Assembly: GCA_009692505.1 (NCBI GenBank)
Contig: SHZC01000008.1
Location: 1-61,550 of the forward strand
Direction: 5' to 3'
Source of the DNA: Myxococcales bacterium
GTDB lineage: Bacteria; Myxococcota_A; Bradymonadia; UBA7976; UBA1532
Length of the DNA stretch: 61,550 nt
Shown: one piece after another, positions 8,475-20,238 of the stretch
Position numbering within the stretch: position 1 is the first letter of the stretch
How the letters are laid out: each line of letters begins with the position of its first letter
Notes under the pieces: model-generated
The model's database searches: none
What the model saw: only the letters and a program-made list of their open reading frames with translations
Told to the model about the DNA's origin: nothing
Translations under genes and position numbers: made by a program

Positions 8475-8936
8475 TCAGAGGCGAAGGTCTTCTTGGATGA
8501 TGAGGTCATAGAGCGCCTCAGCCGAGGTGCACGCGATGAGGGCCTCGCGGATGCGCTTCTCCCGGATCAGGCGGGCCACTCGTGCGAGCGCCTTGAGGTG
8601 CATCCCATGGCTGGCGTCGGGCACGAAGAGGGCGAAGAAGAGATGAGTGGGCAGACCGTCGTTGGACTGAAAATCCACGCCGGCCGCGCTGATCCCGACC
8701 GCCGCAGTGATGGAGCTGACGGCCAGGGTCTTGCCGTGGGGGATCGCATAGCCGTCGGCGATGCCCGTGCTCTGGAGCTTCTCCCGGGCGATGAGCGTGT
8801 CGACGAGGACCTGTGGATCGGCCCCCGGCTGCGACTTCACCGCCAGCGCGGCGAGCTCGCCTAAGACCGCGACCTTATGGGTGGCTCGGAGATTGGCCGA
8901 GACGGCCGAGGGGGGCAGGAACTCCGAAATGAACAT
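8475..8936 (-). CDS. ptsN: PTS IIA-like nitrogen-regulatory protein PtsN
   Basis: A 153-residue EIIA-Fru/Ntr domain. The active-site motif is GYAIPHGKT with H67, and the VGISAAGVDFQSNDGLPTHLFFALFVP core matches the family. In proteobacteria PtsN is phosphorylated by the nitrogen PTS and acts as a regulator rather than a sugar carrier. A ribosome-binding site (GGGAGGGA) lies 5 bases before the ATG. Its place directly after rpoN is the conserved rpoN-ptsN-rapZ arrangement, although the hpf gene that usually sits between them is absent. Confidence 0.94.
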   Translation of the reverse strand: MFISEFLPPSAVSANLRATHKVAVLGELAALAVKSQPGADPQVLVDTLIAREKLQSTGIADGYAIPHGKTLAVSSITAAVGISAAGVDFQSNDGLPTHLFFALFVPDASHGMHLKALARVARLIREKRIREALIACTSAEALYDLIIQEDLRL

Positions 8937-8955
8937 GACAATCCCTCCCGCCGAT

Positions 8956-10410
8956 TCAGAACAGGCGACGGCGCTTCGAGCTCGGCAAAACGCCCATCAT
9001 CTCGCGGTACTTCGCAACAGTGCGGCGCGCGATCTCGATACCATCTTTGCGAAGAATCGCGACGATCGCCTGGTCGCTGAAAGGCTCTTCGCCGCCCTCA
9101 GTCGCGATGATCGCCTTGATCTTGTTCTTGACGGCTTCGCTGGCGAGGTTGTCGCCGTCGGTCCGGTTGATGGACGAGTTGAAGAAGTACTTCAGCTCAA
9201 AGATGCCCTGCGTCGTGTGAACGTACTTATTGCTCGTCACGCGGCTGACCGTGGACTCGTGCATGCCGATGTCGTCGGCCACGTCCCGGAGGATGAGCGG
9301 CTTGAGGTAGTTGACGCCGTGGTCGAAGAAGTCGCGCTGGCACTTCACGATGCTCTCGGTGACCTTCACGATCGTCCGCTGCCGCTGCTGGATGCTGCGG
9401 ATGAGCCAGGCCGCGGAGTTCAGCTTGTCGGTGACGTAGGTCTTGGTGACGCCCTTCGCGCTGCCGGCCAGGGCGTTCCGGTAGAAGTTGCTGATCTTCA
9501 GCTTCGGCATCCCGTCCTCATTGAGGACCGTGACCCACTCCCCGTCGACCCGCTTCACGTAGATGTCGGGCGTGATGTACTGCGCGTCGTCGCCCGAGAA
9601 GGGGCGGCCGGGTCGCGGCTCCATATTGCTGATGATCTTCGCGGCGAAGATGACCTCGTCGAGCTCGATGTCCATGCCGCGGGCGACGGCGGAGTAGTTC
9701 TTCTTCTCGAGGTTCTCCAGGTACTTCGAGATCACCTCTTCGACGATGGCCCCGCACTCGAGGAAGCGGGCCTGAACGAGCAGGCACTCCTTGAGGTCGC
9801 GGGCCCCGACGCCGACGGGATCGAGGAGCTGAATTCGCTCAAGGACCTCCTCGGCGAACTCGAGATCGACGTCGGCCTCGGCGGCGGCCAGATCGAGGGT
9901 CGTGCCCGTGAAGTACCCGCGGTCATCGATGTTGCCGATGATCAGGGTGGCGACGCGCTCCTCCTGCTCGGAGAAGTCGCCGACCTGGATCTGCCACATG
10001 AGGTGGTCAAAGAGCGTCCGCTTGTTCTGGAGCGTGGCCTCGTAGCTCGGCAGGTCGTCGTCCGTCAGTCGCTGCGCACCCAGGGCCGGCGTGGGCGTGC
10101 TGTAGTTCTCGACGAAGGCCTCCCAGTCGATGCCGTTCTGGGCCTTCTCCGCGTTGTCCGAGCACTCGACCGCGGTCTGCGTTCGCTCCGACTCCTCACG
10201 GCGCTCGACATCCTGTTCGGAGTCGATGTGCACCTCTGTCGCCGAGATCTCCGAGACCTCGTCGAGCAGAGGGTTCTCCATGAGCTCTTCACGGACCTGG
10301 TCGATCAGCTCCATCCGAGAGAGCTGCAACAGCTTGATGGCCTGCTGCAGTTGGGGGGTCATCACCAACTGCTGACCCATCCGGAGCTGCTGCTTCATCT
10401 CAAGCGACAT
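8956..10410 (-). CDS. rpoN: RNA polymerase sigma-54 factor
   Basis: Sigma-54 of 484 residues. Region I is glutamine/leucine-rich (MKQQLRMGQQLVMTPQLQQ), which contacts enhancer-binding activators. An acidic region II follows (about 50..110). The core-binding and helix-turn-helix parts include MHESTVSRVTSNKY. The C-terminal RpoN box ARRTVAKYREMMGV recognises the -24 element. It directs sigma-54 transcription, which in myxobacteria is tied to development and motility. The gene is 9 bases downstream of lptB and 19 bases upstream of ptsN, within the LPS-PTS run. Confidence 0.97.
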   Translation of the reverse strand: MSLEMKQQLRMGQQLVMTPQLQQAIKLLQLSRMELIDQVREELMENPLLDEVSEISATEVHIDSEQDVERREESERTQTAVECSDNAEKAQNGIDWEAFVENYSTPTPALGAQRLTDDDLPSYEATLQNKRTLFDHLMWQIQVGDFSEQEERVATLIIGNIDDRGYFTGTTLDLAAAEADVDLEFAEEVLERIQLLDPVGVGARDLKECLLVQARFLECGAIVEEVISKYLENLEKKNYSAVARGMDIELDEVIFAAKIISNMEPRPGRPFSGDDAQYITPDIYVKRVDGEWVTVLNEDGMPKLKISNFYRNALAGSAKGVTKTYVTDKLNSAAWLIRSIQQRQRTIVKVTESIVKCQRDFFDHGVNYLKPLILRDVADDIGMHESTVSRVTSNKYVHTTQGIFELKYFFNSSINRTDGDNLASEAVKNKIKAIIATEGGEEPFSDQAIVAILRKDGIEIARRTVAKYREMMGVLPSSKRRRLF

Positions 10411-10419
10411 CAGGATCTT

Positions 10420-11151
10420 TCAGTCGTTCTCAGAGAGTTGCTCGTCCCAGTCGCCCAAGTAGAGGGCGCGGGCCTGAGCGTCTCGCATAATCTCGGAGGG
10501 TACACCCACGACGAGCACGACGCCGGAGGCCACTATATACACGCGGTCGCACACGAGAAAGGTTTGGCGGACGTTGTGGTCGGTCAACAGCACGCCGGCC
10601 CCTTGCTGCGCGATCGAGCGGAGCTGTTGGGCGACCTCTGAGGCCCCTCGTGGATCGAGGGCCGCGAAGGGTTCATCGCACAGCAACATCTGCGGGCCCG
10701 CGGCCCAGGCTCGACACAACTCCGTGCGCCGACGCTCCCCTCCGCTCAGCCGATCCCCTCGGGTGCTCGCGACCTCTGTCAGCCCGAAACGCGCGAGCAG
10801 CTCCACCTCTGCCGTGACGGCTCGATTGTTTGCCTCGAGCGCGGCCCGGACGTTGTCGCGCACCGAGAGTCGGCGGAAGATCGACGGCTCCTGGGGCACA
10901 TAACCGAGGCCCGCGCGGGCCCGTCGCCACAAGGGCCAGGTGGTGATGTCCTGCCCCCCGAGCATCACCCTGCCGGCGTCGGGTTTGAGCACGCCGGCGA
11001 GCATGGAGAAGGTCGTCGTCTTGCCCGCGCCGTTGGGGCCCAAGAGCCCGACCACCTCCCCCGGTCGGACTTCAAGATCGAGGCCGTCGACGACCAGACG
11101 AGCCCCGTACCGGCGGCGAAGGCCAGACGCGACGAGGCCCTCAGCGGGCAT
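10420..11151 (-). CDS. lptB: LPS export ABC transporter ATP-binding protein LptB
   Basis: Cytoplasmic ATPase of the LptB2FG machine that extracts LPS from the inner membrane. The 243 residues show Walker A GPNGAGKTTT, the Q-loop region VPQEPSIFRRLSV typical of LptB, signature LSGGERRR, Walker B MLLCDEPFAALDP and the H-loop LLTDHNVR. It overlaps lptA by 11 bases and precedes rpoN, the conserved lptA-lptB-rpoN order. lptC is not seen beside it and lptF/lptG are not in the window. Confidence 0.95.
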   Translation of the reverse strand: MPAEGLVASGLRRRYGARLVVDGLDLEVRPGEVVGLLGPNGAGKTTTFSMLAGVLKPDAGRVMLGGQDITTWPLWRRARAGLGYVPQEPSIFRRLSVRDNVRAALEANNRAVTAEVELLARFGLTEVASTRGDRLSGGERRRTELCRAWAAGPQMLLCDEPFAALDPRGASEVAQQLRSIAQQGAGVLLTDHNVRQTFLVCDRVYIVASGVVLVVGVPSEIMRDAQARALYLGDWDEQLSEND

Positions 11152-11632
11152 GGGGCGCGGAGCCTGGACTTGCGCTTGTGGGCAGTCGAAAGCGGGGGGC
11201 CGAGACCTGGCCGCGGGCGCGGATCACCGTGACCTTGCCCGTCTCGGGATGAAGCAGGATGCGCTCGCCGCTCAGGAGATCGTCCCCGCGACGGAGCTCG
11301 GGTGAGCCGAGCAAGGTGACGAGCCCGGACGCCGCCGACCAGGTCGCGCTTTTCGCCGTGGCGACGACGTGCTCACTGTTCACCGTGACCGGGCCAAGGG
11401 CGTCGAGCGTGTCGAGCCCGCCGTCGGGTCGATACCTCACCGTCAGGGAGGTGCAGGAAAACGAGAGCCCGCCCTGCTTGGCCACGACGTGACCCACGAA
11501 ACGCGCCAGCCCCAGCTTCTGGTCGTACTCCAAGGTATCGGCGACGACGTCGAGCGGCGCGACCTCACCTAGGGCAAGGCTTGGGCCCCAAAGCAGGAAA
11601 ATGACCAGGAGGGCGAGCGATTGGAGGCGCAT
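11141..11632 (-). CDS. lptA: LptA/OstA-family LPS transport protein
   Basis: Periplasmic beta-jellyroll protein thought to bridge LPS from inner to outer membrane. A signal peptide (LALLVIFLLWGPSLALG) ends near residue 22. The OstA-like body follows with VVADTLEYDQKLGLARFVGHVVAKQGG and the repeated short beta-strand pattern up to about residue 140. The C-terminal 20 residues are Pro/Ser/Ala-rich. The 163 residues fit family length. The assignment rests on the fold pattern and on the adjacent lptB and rpoN. Confidence 0.88.
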   Translation of the reverse strand: MRLQSLALLVIFLLWGPSLALGEVAPLDVVADTLEYDQKLGLARFVGHVVAKQGGLSFSCTSLTVRYRPDGGLDTLDALGPVTVNSEHVVATAKSATWSAASGLVTLLGSPELRRGDDLLSGERILLHPETGKVTVIRARGQVSAPRFRLPTSASPGSAPHAR

Positions 11633-11647
11633 CTGAGGTCGACCGTA

Positions 11648-12489
11648 TCACGGGGAGCCGCCCGGGAGGCCCTCGCGCGGGTGAATCCAGATCCACTGTG
11701 CCGGGGCTTCACGCAGCGCGTGATCGAGGTGGGCGTAGGCGAGCGCGAGCGGATCGGCTGCCCCCTCAAGATCGAAGGCCTCGATGAGGTGTCGACCGTC
11801 ATTTCCCCGCTGGGTGAGCACGCAAATCGGGCGAGCACCCGTGGCCGAGAGCAGACGGAGGGCCAGGCTGGAGGCGGGAATGGTGTAGTCAAGAAGGCTG
11901 ACGATATGGCGATGCCGACGGGGCGAGAGATCGACGAGGAGCGCGAGCATGCCCCCGGAGCGGAGGTGTCGGAGGGCGCTGCCGATCTTCGAGTGGGTCG
12001 TCACGCCGAGGGAGCGGCGGCGGTGTTCGAGGGCCCTGTGGAGCGGGGAGTGTTTCGATGGGGCGGCGAGCGCGTGCACGGCGTACCCCGCCTGCGCGAG
12101 CCCGGCGGCGCAGAGCTCCCAGTGGCCAAAGTGGAAGGTCAAGACGAGGCGTGGGCGTGGGCTTGGGGCATCGAGCACGGCCCTCGCGCTCGGCATCACG
12201 ACCACGTCTCCCCGTTCGAGTAGTCGACGGCCCATCATCAGCTCAGCGGCTCGACGCCCGAGCTCGGCGAAGTGGTCAGACACGACCGTCGGGCCGAAGC
12301 CGCAAGCGAGAAGCTGCCCCTGTGCCACTCGACGGCTGCGCCCCGCGAAGAGAAGAGACAGCCGCCCGAGGCCCGCCCCGAGCGCACCTCCGGCCGAAAC
12401 GGGCAGCACCTGCAGCAGCGCGGAGAGGACCTCGAGGAGCACGCTCGACAGCCGGTGTCGAAGCGGTCGGGTCCATCGCCGAAGCGGGC

Positions 12490-12493
<4 letters not shown>
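11648..12493 (-). CDS. Lipid A biosynthesis (LpxL-type) acyltransferase family protein
   Basis: A 281-residue lysophospholipid/lauroyl acyltransferase-type enzyme expected to add a secondary acyl chain to lipid A at the inner membrane. The catalytic HX4E motif is TFHFGHWELC. Other family patterns are SALRHLRSGGMLALLVDL and PAQWIWIHP near the C-terminus. The chosen GTG start at 12493 overlaps the kdsA stop (GTGA). The frame stays open upstream but only antisense to conserved kdsA sequence. An N-terminal hydrophobic segment (VLLEVLSALLQVLPV) could anchor it. It occupies the place where kdsD, kdsC or lptC are often found in related operons. Confidence 0.85.
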
Positions 12494-15748
<3,255 letters not shown>

Positions 15749-15796
15749 AGGACCCACCGCGGGGGACGTAGACCACATCGCCCTCGAGGGCGGCGG

Positions 15797-15825
15797 ACCG
15801 TAGCCAAGGCCAAGTGCGCTGTCAA
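15797..15825 (-). promoter_or_regulatory. Sigma-70 promoter of the kdsB-ptsI run
   Basis: On the minus strand TTGACA (15825..15820), a 17-base spacer and TACGGT (15802..15797). This is among the best promoter matches in the window. Transcription would start near 15790 and could cover kdsB through ptsI, where genes overlap or are less than 25 bases apart. Confidence 0.7.
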
Positions 15826-15901
15826 ACCAGCGGCCGTGGCCCTTTTCGCCGGCCCAGAAATGTCGGATCGTTCCAGACGGTTTCGTAAATTGAGGTTCAC
15901 C

Positions 15902-17218
15902 ATGCATTCACGTTGCCTGCCGGGCCTCATGCTCGCGCTCCAGATCCTGCCCTTCGTGGCGCTCGCCCTGCCCTTCGTGGCGCTCGCCCTGCCCTCCGGG
16001 GCGCATGCGGACGACCGTTGGAACCAGAACAAGGGGGACTGCGAGCAGACCTTCGCCCAGTTCCGGACCGAGTCCATCGACCGGCTGCGGGACTGCGCGA
16101 TGCGGTGGGAGATGTACAAGGACGTCCGCAGCGTCGACGACAACCAGAAGTCGCTGCTGCAACAGGGGCTGCAAAAGCTCTACGACGAGGGCACGGAGCG
16201 CGACGCGATGATGGCGCTCTCGGCCCTCAAGCGGCTGGGCCTTCGACCCGAGCGGCTGCGCGAAAAGACGATGGCCGTGCCCGTCGTGGCCCCGGACAGA
16301 GACGCCGCGCCGGTCATCGACGAGGAGCGCGTGCCTGCCCGGGGCAGGGGCCGAGTCGAGGCCGAGCCCCCTCCGCAGGCCGAGGAGCCGACGCGAGCAC
16401 CGAGCCGACGCGAAGCCCAGGCCGGCATCAAGCGGGGAAACGGGCACTTCAAGGCGGGCCGCCCGGCGGACGCGCTGACGGAGTACCTCATCGCCAGCGA
16501 CGCCGATCCCACCTACGCCCCACCGCTGTACCTCACGGCGATGTGCTACGCCCGCCTCGGCAAGCGGGACTTGGCGATTGACTACCTTCGGCAGCTCAAG
16601 GCCCTCAACAGCGACGAGGCGCGCCCGCTCGTCCGCAAGGCCGCTAACGAGCCGGAGTTTAAGTCCATGCGGGCCATGGGCACCTTCAAGGAGGTCACGG
16701 GCACGGCGGTGATCCAGCTCCTCAACGGGGGCGGCGAGAAGACCAAGTCAAAGCTCCTCGACTACGCCCTCAAGCTCAAAGAAGCGGGCCTGCCGGTGGC
16801 CAACATCGCCAATGATCGGAACCCGAGGCACAACACCTACGTCTACGCGAAGCCCGGCTTCGACGATCAGGCCGAAGACATCCGGCGCCAGCTCCGGCTC
16901 GGCATGGTGCACAAGCGGGTCATCGATTGGCCGAGTGACTACGACATCGTGATTGTCTTGGGCGCCCCTTCTGAGACGAAGTTCATCGACGACGAGGCTG
17001 AAAAAAACGCCCAGTCCCAGAAGGACTCCAAGGGCAAGGAGGACGAGGCTAAGCGCAAGAAGAAGGACGCCGAGGCCAAGGAGAAGGACAAGATGAGGCA
17101 GCGCCTCATGATGCTCAAGGCGATGGAGCAGATGGAGGCGCCCGAAGCACCCGAGGCCCCGACCGATCCCACGGAGATCCCGATGGACGCGCCCGAGGCC
17201 CCCGCGCTCCCGGAGTAG
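15902..17218 (+). CDS. Exported TPR protein with a LytR_C-type C-terminal domain
   Basis: A 438-residue exported protein. A signal peptide (residues 1..39) contains the duplicated heptapeptide LPFVALA. An Arg/Pro-rich linker near 140..170 precedes two or three TPR-like helices (about 175..235, e.g. GNGHFKAGRPADALTEYLIA). A LytR_C-like domain follows (about 270..350: TAVIQLLNGGGEKTKSKLLD, then IVIVLGAPSE), found in LytR-CpsA-Psr proteins but here without a LytR catalytic domain. A highly charged Lys/Glu coiled stretch and a Pro/Glu/Ala tail end the protein. The ATG at 15902 has a TGAGG ribosome-binding site; an upstream in-frame ATG at 15836 would bury the signal peptide. Role unknown, perhaps envelope-associated. 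Confidence 0.75.
   Translation: MHSRCLPGLMLALQILPFVALALPFVALALPSGAHADDRWNQNKGDCEQTFAQFRTESIDRLRDCAMRWEMYKDVRSVDDNQKSLLQQGLQKLYDEGTERDAMMALSALKRLGLRPERLREKTMAVPVVAPDRDAAPVIDEERVPARGRGRVEAEPPPQAEEPTRAPSRREAQAGIKRGNGHFKAGRPADALTEYLIASDADPTYAPPLYLTAMCYARLGKRDLAIDYLRQLKALNSDEARPLVRKAANEPEFKSMRAMGTFKEVTGTAVIQLLNGGGEKTKSKLLDYALKLKEAGLPVANIANDRNPRHNTYVYAKPGFDDQAEDIRRQLRLGMVHKRVIDWPSDYDIVIVLGAPSETKFIDDEAEKNAQSQKDSKGKEDEAKRKKKDAEAKEKDKMRQRLMMLKAMEQMEAPEAPEAPTDPTEIPMDAPEAPALPE
15947..15988 (+). repeat. 21-base tandem repeat (2 copies) in a signal peptide
   Basis: A 21-base unit at 15947..15967 is exactly repeated at 15968..15988, with a third degenerate copy after it. It encodes LPFVALA twice and lengthens the hydrophobic core of the signal peptide without shifting the frame. 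Confidence 0.9.
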
Positions 17219-17230
17219 GCGACTCGGCGG

Positions 17231-18268
17231 TCAATCTAAGCGCGTCTCGATCAGCGGCTCGAGCAACGTCTCGAGATCCGGCGGCAGCGGCGCCTCGAAG
17301 GTCTGCGGCCCCCACGCGCGCGGCACGGTGAGGCGGTGGGCGTGGAGCGCGTGCCGAGGATGGCCACATCGCTCAAGCTCTTGGGAGTCGAGCGGGCGCC
17401 TCAGGGCGGTCAAGAAGAGCCCCTCGTCCGGACCGTAGAGCTTGTCCCCCACGATGGGGTGCCCGGACAGGGACAGGTGAACCCGAATCTGGTGCTGTCG
17501 CCCCGTCACCGGCCGCGCGTGGACCAACGCCCGAGACATCGAGCGCCTCAGGACCTCGAAGTGCGTCTCGGCCTCCAGGACGCCGGGCCCCATCTTCAGG
17601 CGGATCTCGCTGTCGGTGGCGAAGCCGAGCGGCTCACAGCTCGTCCAGCTCGCGCGGGCTGGAGACCCTTTGACCACTGCGAGATAAGACTTCTCGAAGC
17701 CCCGCTCTCGCAGGACTCGGCGATAAATCCGGGCCGCAGCCGTCGTCCGGGCGATGGCGAGCACCCCGGAGGTCTCCACATCCAAGCGGTGGAGCGGCTC
17801 GGCCTCGTCCCCATACCCGGACTGACGCAGCCAATGTCGGACCGTCGCGACGAAGCGGGAGGCCGTAGGATGCGCGGCGAGCCCCGGAGGCTTGTCGATG
17901 ATGATGAGCTCGTCATCCTCGAAGAGCAGCCGCGGGATCGGCGCGTTGACCTCCGCGTCCGGCACGGGCCGATAGGCGAAGAGACGCTGACCCCGGCGAA
18001 CGGAGGCTGACTTCTTCAGCGGCCCTCGAGACGGATCGTCCTCGTCGACGACACGGAGCCGAGCGGCCCGCGACCGGGAGAGCCGCCCGATCCTCAGGGC
18101 GAGGAACCGGTCGAGGCGAAAGCCGTCGCATTGGTTCTCGACGGTGAGCGACCAGCCAGCGGGCTGGTTTTCATTCACCGCCCAGCCAGCGGGCTGGTTT
18201 TCATTCACCGCCCAGCCAGCGGGCTGGTTTTCATTCACCGCCCAGCCGGCGCCGGGGCGCTTGTTCAC
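17231..18268 (-). CDS. RluA-family pseudouridine synthase with repetitive N-terminus
   Basis: RNA pseudouridine synthase of 345 residues. The catalytic motif is LHRLDVETSGVL, followed by GRQHQIRVHLSLSGHPIVGDKLYG, both diagnostic of the RluA/RluC/RluD class. An S4-like segment (FRLDRFLALRIGRLSR) precedes it. The first 45 residues are not family-like: they repeat the decapeptide GWAVNENQPA three times because of a 30-base DNA repeat, each copy carrying its own in-frame GTG. The GTG at 18268 overlaps the stop of the upstream gene (GTGA). One of the later GTG codons may be used as well. Target rRNA site not inferable. Confidence 0.9.
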   Translation of the reverse strand: MNKRPGAGWAVNENQPAGWAVNENQPAGWAVNENQPAGWSLTVENQCDGFRLDRFLALRIGRLSRSRAARLRVVDEDDPSRGPLKKSASVRRGQRLFAYRPVPDAEVNAPIPRLLFEDDELIIIDKPPGLAAHPTASRFVATVRHWLRQSGYGDEAEPLHRLDVETSGVLAIARTTAAARIYRRVLRERGFEKSYLAVVKGSPARASWTSCEPLGFATDSEIRLKMGPGVLEAETHFEVLRRSMSRALVHARPVTGRQHQIRVHLSLSGHPIVGDKLYGPDEGLFLTALRRPLDSQELERCGHPRHALHAHRLTVPRAWGPQTFEAPLPPDLETLLEPLIETRLD

Positions 18269-18270
18269 CG
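18151..18270. repeat. 30-base tandem repeat with internal hairpin (3 perfect plus 1 degenerate copy)
   Basis: Three copies (18151..18240, differing at one base) and a diverged fourth (18241..18270). Each contains the inverted repeat CCAGCC-AGCG-GGCTGG followed on the plus strand by TTTT. On the coding (minus) strand every copy carries GTGAATGAAAACC, hence an in-frame GTG and an out-of-frame ATG. Confidence 0.95.
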
Positions 18271-19092
18271 CGTGCTGATCTTCACCGTCAGGGTGCCGGT
18301 GAACTTATGGGGGGGGGCGTTGACCCGCGCCTGGGCTATGCGACCGGAGACCGAGGAGACGGTGAAGCCCGCGCCTTCGACGGGTCCTCCGTCGCGGTAG
18401 ACTTGGCCCCGATCGCCTTGGGCCACAGTGGCGCCCTCGTCGAGCTTGATCGCGATCGTGACGGCGGTGTTGTCCTCGGAAGGGATGACCCGGAAGATCT
18501 TGCCTCCAACGCTCGCAACGGCGGCCGGCGCGGCGGTCGAGGGCGTCGGCCCGGCTTTGGGTGGGCCCGGGGCGCGGGGTCGAGCCCTTGGTGGGGGCGC
18601 GGCGTCCAACGGACCTGGCGTCGGCGCGGAGACGACGACCGGGTCTGGCGGGGGCGGGGGCAGCGCCTGATCGACGCCGACGGTGTAAGGGCTCCCCCCT
18701 TGCTTGGCGAACAGCTTGACAAAGTACTTGTTCGGGATCTTTCGAACGTCCTCTTCGAAGACGTAGACGGTCTGATTCGGCTCCACACGGTATCGGTTGA
18801 TCCGGTTGCCGAACTCGTCGAACAGCTCGATGTCGCCCTCCAGGAGTCGCTCGGGCTGGTCGATCCCGATGGTCACCGTGAGCTTGCCCTGATCGAGGAC
18901 GTCGACATATTTCCAGTCGGTGTTGTCGCCCTTGTCGGGCTCGAGGCGGTCGGTCACCGAGCGTTTGATGAAGACCGCGTTGGCGCGATCCCGCTCGAAG
19001 TCACCCTCGATACTGTCCAAGTTCGGTCCCACTGAGCCGCAGGCGAGCGTCAGTGTACCGAGACCCGAGATCATGATGCGGGGGATGTTCAT
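18265..19092 (-). CDS. Putative exported lipoprotein, paralogue of the next gene
   Basis: A 275-residue protein with a short hydrophobic N-terminus and a candidate lipid-attachment cysteine (LTLACGS, C18; not a perfect lipobox). The N-terminal domain (about 25..155) shows GDNTDWKYVDV and alternating strands ending KYFVKLFAKQG, like a pre-peptidase-type beta-sandwich. A Pro/Ala-rich linker (about 155..205) leads to a C-terminal domain starting GGKIFRVIPSE. The gene upstream has the same three-part layout and the same DNTDWK motif, so the pair arose by duplication. Start and stop overlap both neighbours by 4 bases. Function unknown. Confidence 0.75.
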   Translation of the reverse strand: MNIPRIMISGLGTLTLACGSVGPNLDSIEGDFERDRANAVFIKRSVTDRLEPDKGDNTDWKYVDVLDQGKLTVTIGIDQPERLLEGDIELFDEFGNRINRYRVEPNQTVYVFEEDVRKIPNKYFVKLFAKQGGSPYTVGVDQALPPPPPDPVVVSAPTPGPLDAAPPPRARPRAPGPPKAGPTPSTAAPAAVASVGGKIFRVIPSEDNTAVTIAIKLDEGATVAQGDRGQVYRDGGPVEGAGFTVSSVSGRIAQARVNAPPHKFTGTLTVKISTR

Positions 19093-19922
19093 TGGATGTT
19101 GACCTTGACGTCTCGACAGTTGCCAATCTTCTCGACCGTCAACATCACCGTCGCTTTGGCGGTCTTGGGCAAGACCGTGTCGATCCGGAAGCGCCCGCCG
19201 TCGAGCTTGCCGCCGGTCGGGCAATAGATGTCTCCGGTGCTGCCGATGGTCGCGCCCTTCTCGTCTCCGACGTTCATCGTCAGGGTCGCCGACTTGCCTC
19301 CGGCGGCGGGCAGGACGCGGAAGATGGTCCCGGTGACGACGCTCGATGGAGCCGCTGCAGGGGCCCTCGCGGGCCGAGGCGTCGACCGACCCGAGGCGCG
19401 CGGTCGGGGCTCGGCGGTGGCCTCGGGCATGGGTTCGCCGAGCAGGTCAATCGACGAGTCGGCCTCAGGCGTGACCTCGTCGGTCGCGTCGGCGTCCCAC
19501 GCCTGGAAGGTCCCCTCGATGGTGTAGACGCTCGCCTTGGTCAGGGCGTACAGGCGGACGTAGTGCGTGCCCGGATCGACGGGGAACTCGATCTCGTCTT
19601 TCTCAAGCTCCGCCGAGTGGGTGAAGTTCTGGAGGAGCACGCCGAAGCGGTCGCGGACCTCGACCATAGAGTCGACGTTCTTGCTGTCCCAGTAGACCAC
19701 CAGCTTCAAGATGCCCTTCGCGGTCACCTTGAGGAACTTCCAGTCGGTATTGTCACCCTGGCCGCCGTCCACGAAATCGTCGGTCAGCTTGTTCATCTGG
19801 AGTTGGAGCGCGCCGGCTTTCTCGAAGTCGGGTCCGGAGCGCGAGTCCGGCTTGATGGACACCTCGCCGCACGCGAGCGGCAGCGCGAAGGCCAGCAAAA
19901 TCAGACTCGACGGCCTCGGCAT
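19089..19922 (-). CDS. Putative exported lipoprotein, paralogue of the preceding entry
   Basis: A 277-residue protein with signal-like N-terminus and candidate lipid cysteine (LPLACGE, C18). The N-terminal domain contains GDNTDWKFLKVTAKGILKL and THYVRLYALTKAS. A Pro/Ala/Arg linker (about 175..205) and a C-terminal domain starting TGTIFRVLPA follow, with two cysteines (IYCPTGG and GNCRD) that could form a disulfide. The ATG at 19922 follows a GGGGGG ribosome-binding site; a longer upstream frame is less likely. It is divergent from the injection-system operon, about 350 bases away, and shares its intergenic region. Confidence 0.75.
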   Translation of the reverse strand: MPRPSSLILLAFALPLACGEVSIKPDSRSGPDFEKAGALQLQMNKLTDDFVDGGQGDNTDWKFLKVTAKGILKLVVYWDSKNVDSMVEVRDRFGVLLQNFTHSAELEKDEIEFPVDPGTHYVRLYALTKASVYTIEGTFQAWDADATDEVTPEADSSIDLLGEPMPEATAEPRPRASGRSTPRPARAPAAAPSSVVTGTIFRVLPAAGGKSATLTMNVGDEKGATIGSTGDIYCPTGGKLDGGRFRIDTVLPKTAKATVMLTVEKIGNCRDVKVNIQ

Positions 19923-20040
19923 GAGGAAGCGCCCCCCAATGATCACGATGTCAACCCGGCCGCGGACGGAACCAGACGCGGGCCCAATGCGGCTGCGTGG
20001 GTCCAAATCGCAAGAAGAACGCGGCCGCGTGCGGGTCGAC

Positions 20041-20070
20041 TGCCTAGCATTCGAGTCGCCAAAGTGTCAA
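20041..20070 (-). promoter_or_regulatory. Promoter for the paralogous lipoprotein genes
   Basis: Minus strand TTGACA (20070..20065), 18-base spacer, TAGGCA (20046..20041) preceded by TGC as in an extended -10. The leader to the ATG at 19922 would be about 110 bases. Confidence 0.5.
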
Positions 20071-20209
20071 TGCTGCACCCGCCGCGCAGGGGGCGGTGTT
20101 CGTGTCCCGAGCCCTTCATCTTCATGACCTCGTCGCCGCCTCCGACTCCTTAAGGGTTGACCTCCCTAACAACGAGCGGGCGCGGCGACCGATCTCCGGC
20201 ATTTTGTCG

Positions 20210-20238
20210 TTGCCGGTCGGGTGCCCCCCCTCTATGCT
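20210..20238 (+). promoter_or_regulatory. Promoter of the contractile injection system operon
   Basis: TTGCCG (20210..20215), 17-base spacer and TATGCT (20233..20238). It lies 34 bases before the GTG of the first gene. Spacing is ideal and each box matches consensus at four of six positions. Confidence 0.55.

Noticed and set aside
8761..10641. Plus-strand open frame of 626 codons
   Set aside because: Antisense shadow of ptsN, rpoN and lptB.
18151..18270. Short direct repeats considered as a CRISPR array
   Set aside because: The 30-base units are directly adjacent with no spacers and are translated in frame.
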